The notes below the pieces were generated by a model. That model saw only the letters and a program-made list of their open reading frames with translations. It was not told where the DNA came from and did not search any database. A program made the translations under genes and the position numbers. Of a stretch of DNA of 64,000 nt, positions 63,561 through 64,000 are shown piece after piece; within the stretch, counting starts at the first letter, position 1; the number at the start of each line of letters is the position of its first letter. The stretch comes from Lutjanus erythropterus (taxonomy: Eukaryota; Chordata; Actinopteri; Lutjaniformes; Lutjanidae): NCBI GenBank assembly GCA_020091685.1, contig CM034607.1:15863221-15927220 (forward strand), written 5' to 3'.

Positions 63561-64000
63561 GTTAGTAGCGGGCGTGTGCCTGTGTTTACACCAGCTGAGA
63601 TCTGGTGAAAAGGCAGAGTGAGGAGGAGTGTGCCGAGCCCGCTCCTTCACTGTTGTCCCCAAACAACACGGATATTGTTGTGGTGATACAGAGGAGATTA
63701 CACCGACAATGGCCTATGAGGTGAGAGGATATCTTCATTTAGTGGTCTTGTACACACACATTCAAACAACCGTGTGTGGAGACCCACAAGCACCTGCCTG
63801 TTATCACCCTCACACACATCCAAGTTGTTTGGACACTAAATAAAGTCTCCCAGTGCATGTCCAAACACCACCATCTTCTTCTGTCTCCCTTTAGATAAGA
63901 CAAATAGAGCTCCTCAAGAAAAGTTGATGATACAAACATCAAAAGCAGAGGGAAAGTCCATCTTTTAGGGACTTTTCTGGTAGCTTTATCTGGTCACGTT

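Larger units (their letters stand above)
58936..64000 (-). other. hepacam2: hepacam2 intron 1 or upstream DNA
   Basis: An exon with a start codon, hydrophobic signal peptide and phase-1 donor is expected to the right of 58935, but no convincing one is visible up to 64000. A fragment near 59930-60130 resembles one at 49690-49860, and TG-rich simple repeats lie near 63506-63560. The rest shows nothing I can name. Confidence 0.55.

Noticed and set aside
1..64000. CRISPR arrays, operons, phage or plasmid modules
   Set aside because: The spliced vertebrate genes and fish repeats exclude a prokaryotic reading. The tandem repeats seen are microsatellites, not spaced direct repeats.

Overview
The window looks like teleost fish DNA, probably a spiny-rayed (percomorph) fish. 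The reasons are vertebrate intron/exon structure with GT-AG splice sites, a vps50-hepacam2 neighbourhood as on human 7q21, and many short degenerate repeats of kinds familiar from fish genomes. Coding sequence is about 3% of the window and lies entirely on the minus strand.

Layout, left to right in + coordinates. (1) 1-46,769 is the 5' part of vps50 (syndetin/CCDC132), read right to left. Nine coding exons are placed, covering about the first 219 residues. The gene runs off the left edge inside intron 9. An extra 45-nt in-frame, perfectly bordered candidate cassette exon lies in intron 4. (2) 46,770-46,960 is the vps50 5' leader and promoter. It has a ten-base CLEAR-type E-box palindrome and a ZNF143/Staf-type site. 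(3) About 46,960-52,095 is intergenic DNA plus the presumed hepacam2 3' UTR. (4) 52,096-58,935 holds eight coding exons of hepacam2: three Ig-like domains, a transmembrane exon, two very small cytoplasmic exons and a tail with conserved tyrosine motifs, ending in a stop. The signal-peptide exon was not found. (5) 58,936-64,000 is hepacam2 intron 1 or upstream DNA, with no gene I can support.

The introns hold many mobile-element remnants. Several hAT-type miniature elements have readable 8-bp target duplications. One 1.14-kb hAT element has split an older LINE 3' end. A 5'-truncated SINE/LINE tail has a 10-bp duplication. Several other repeat families occur in multiple diverged copies.

The two genes have no obvious joint function: Vps50 is a subunit of the EARP endosomal recycling tether and Hepacam2 is a cell-surface Ig protein. 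Their adjacency is conserved synteny. Here both genes point the same way, whereas from memory the human pair is head to head. I found no sign of an operon-like, CRISPR, phage or other unusual system. The points most worth checking are the cassette exon, the promoter sites, the possible soluble Hepacam2 isoform and the perfect palindromes.
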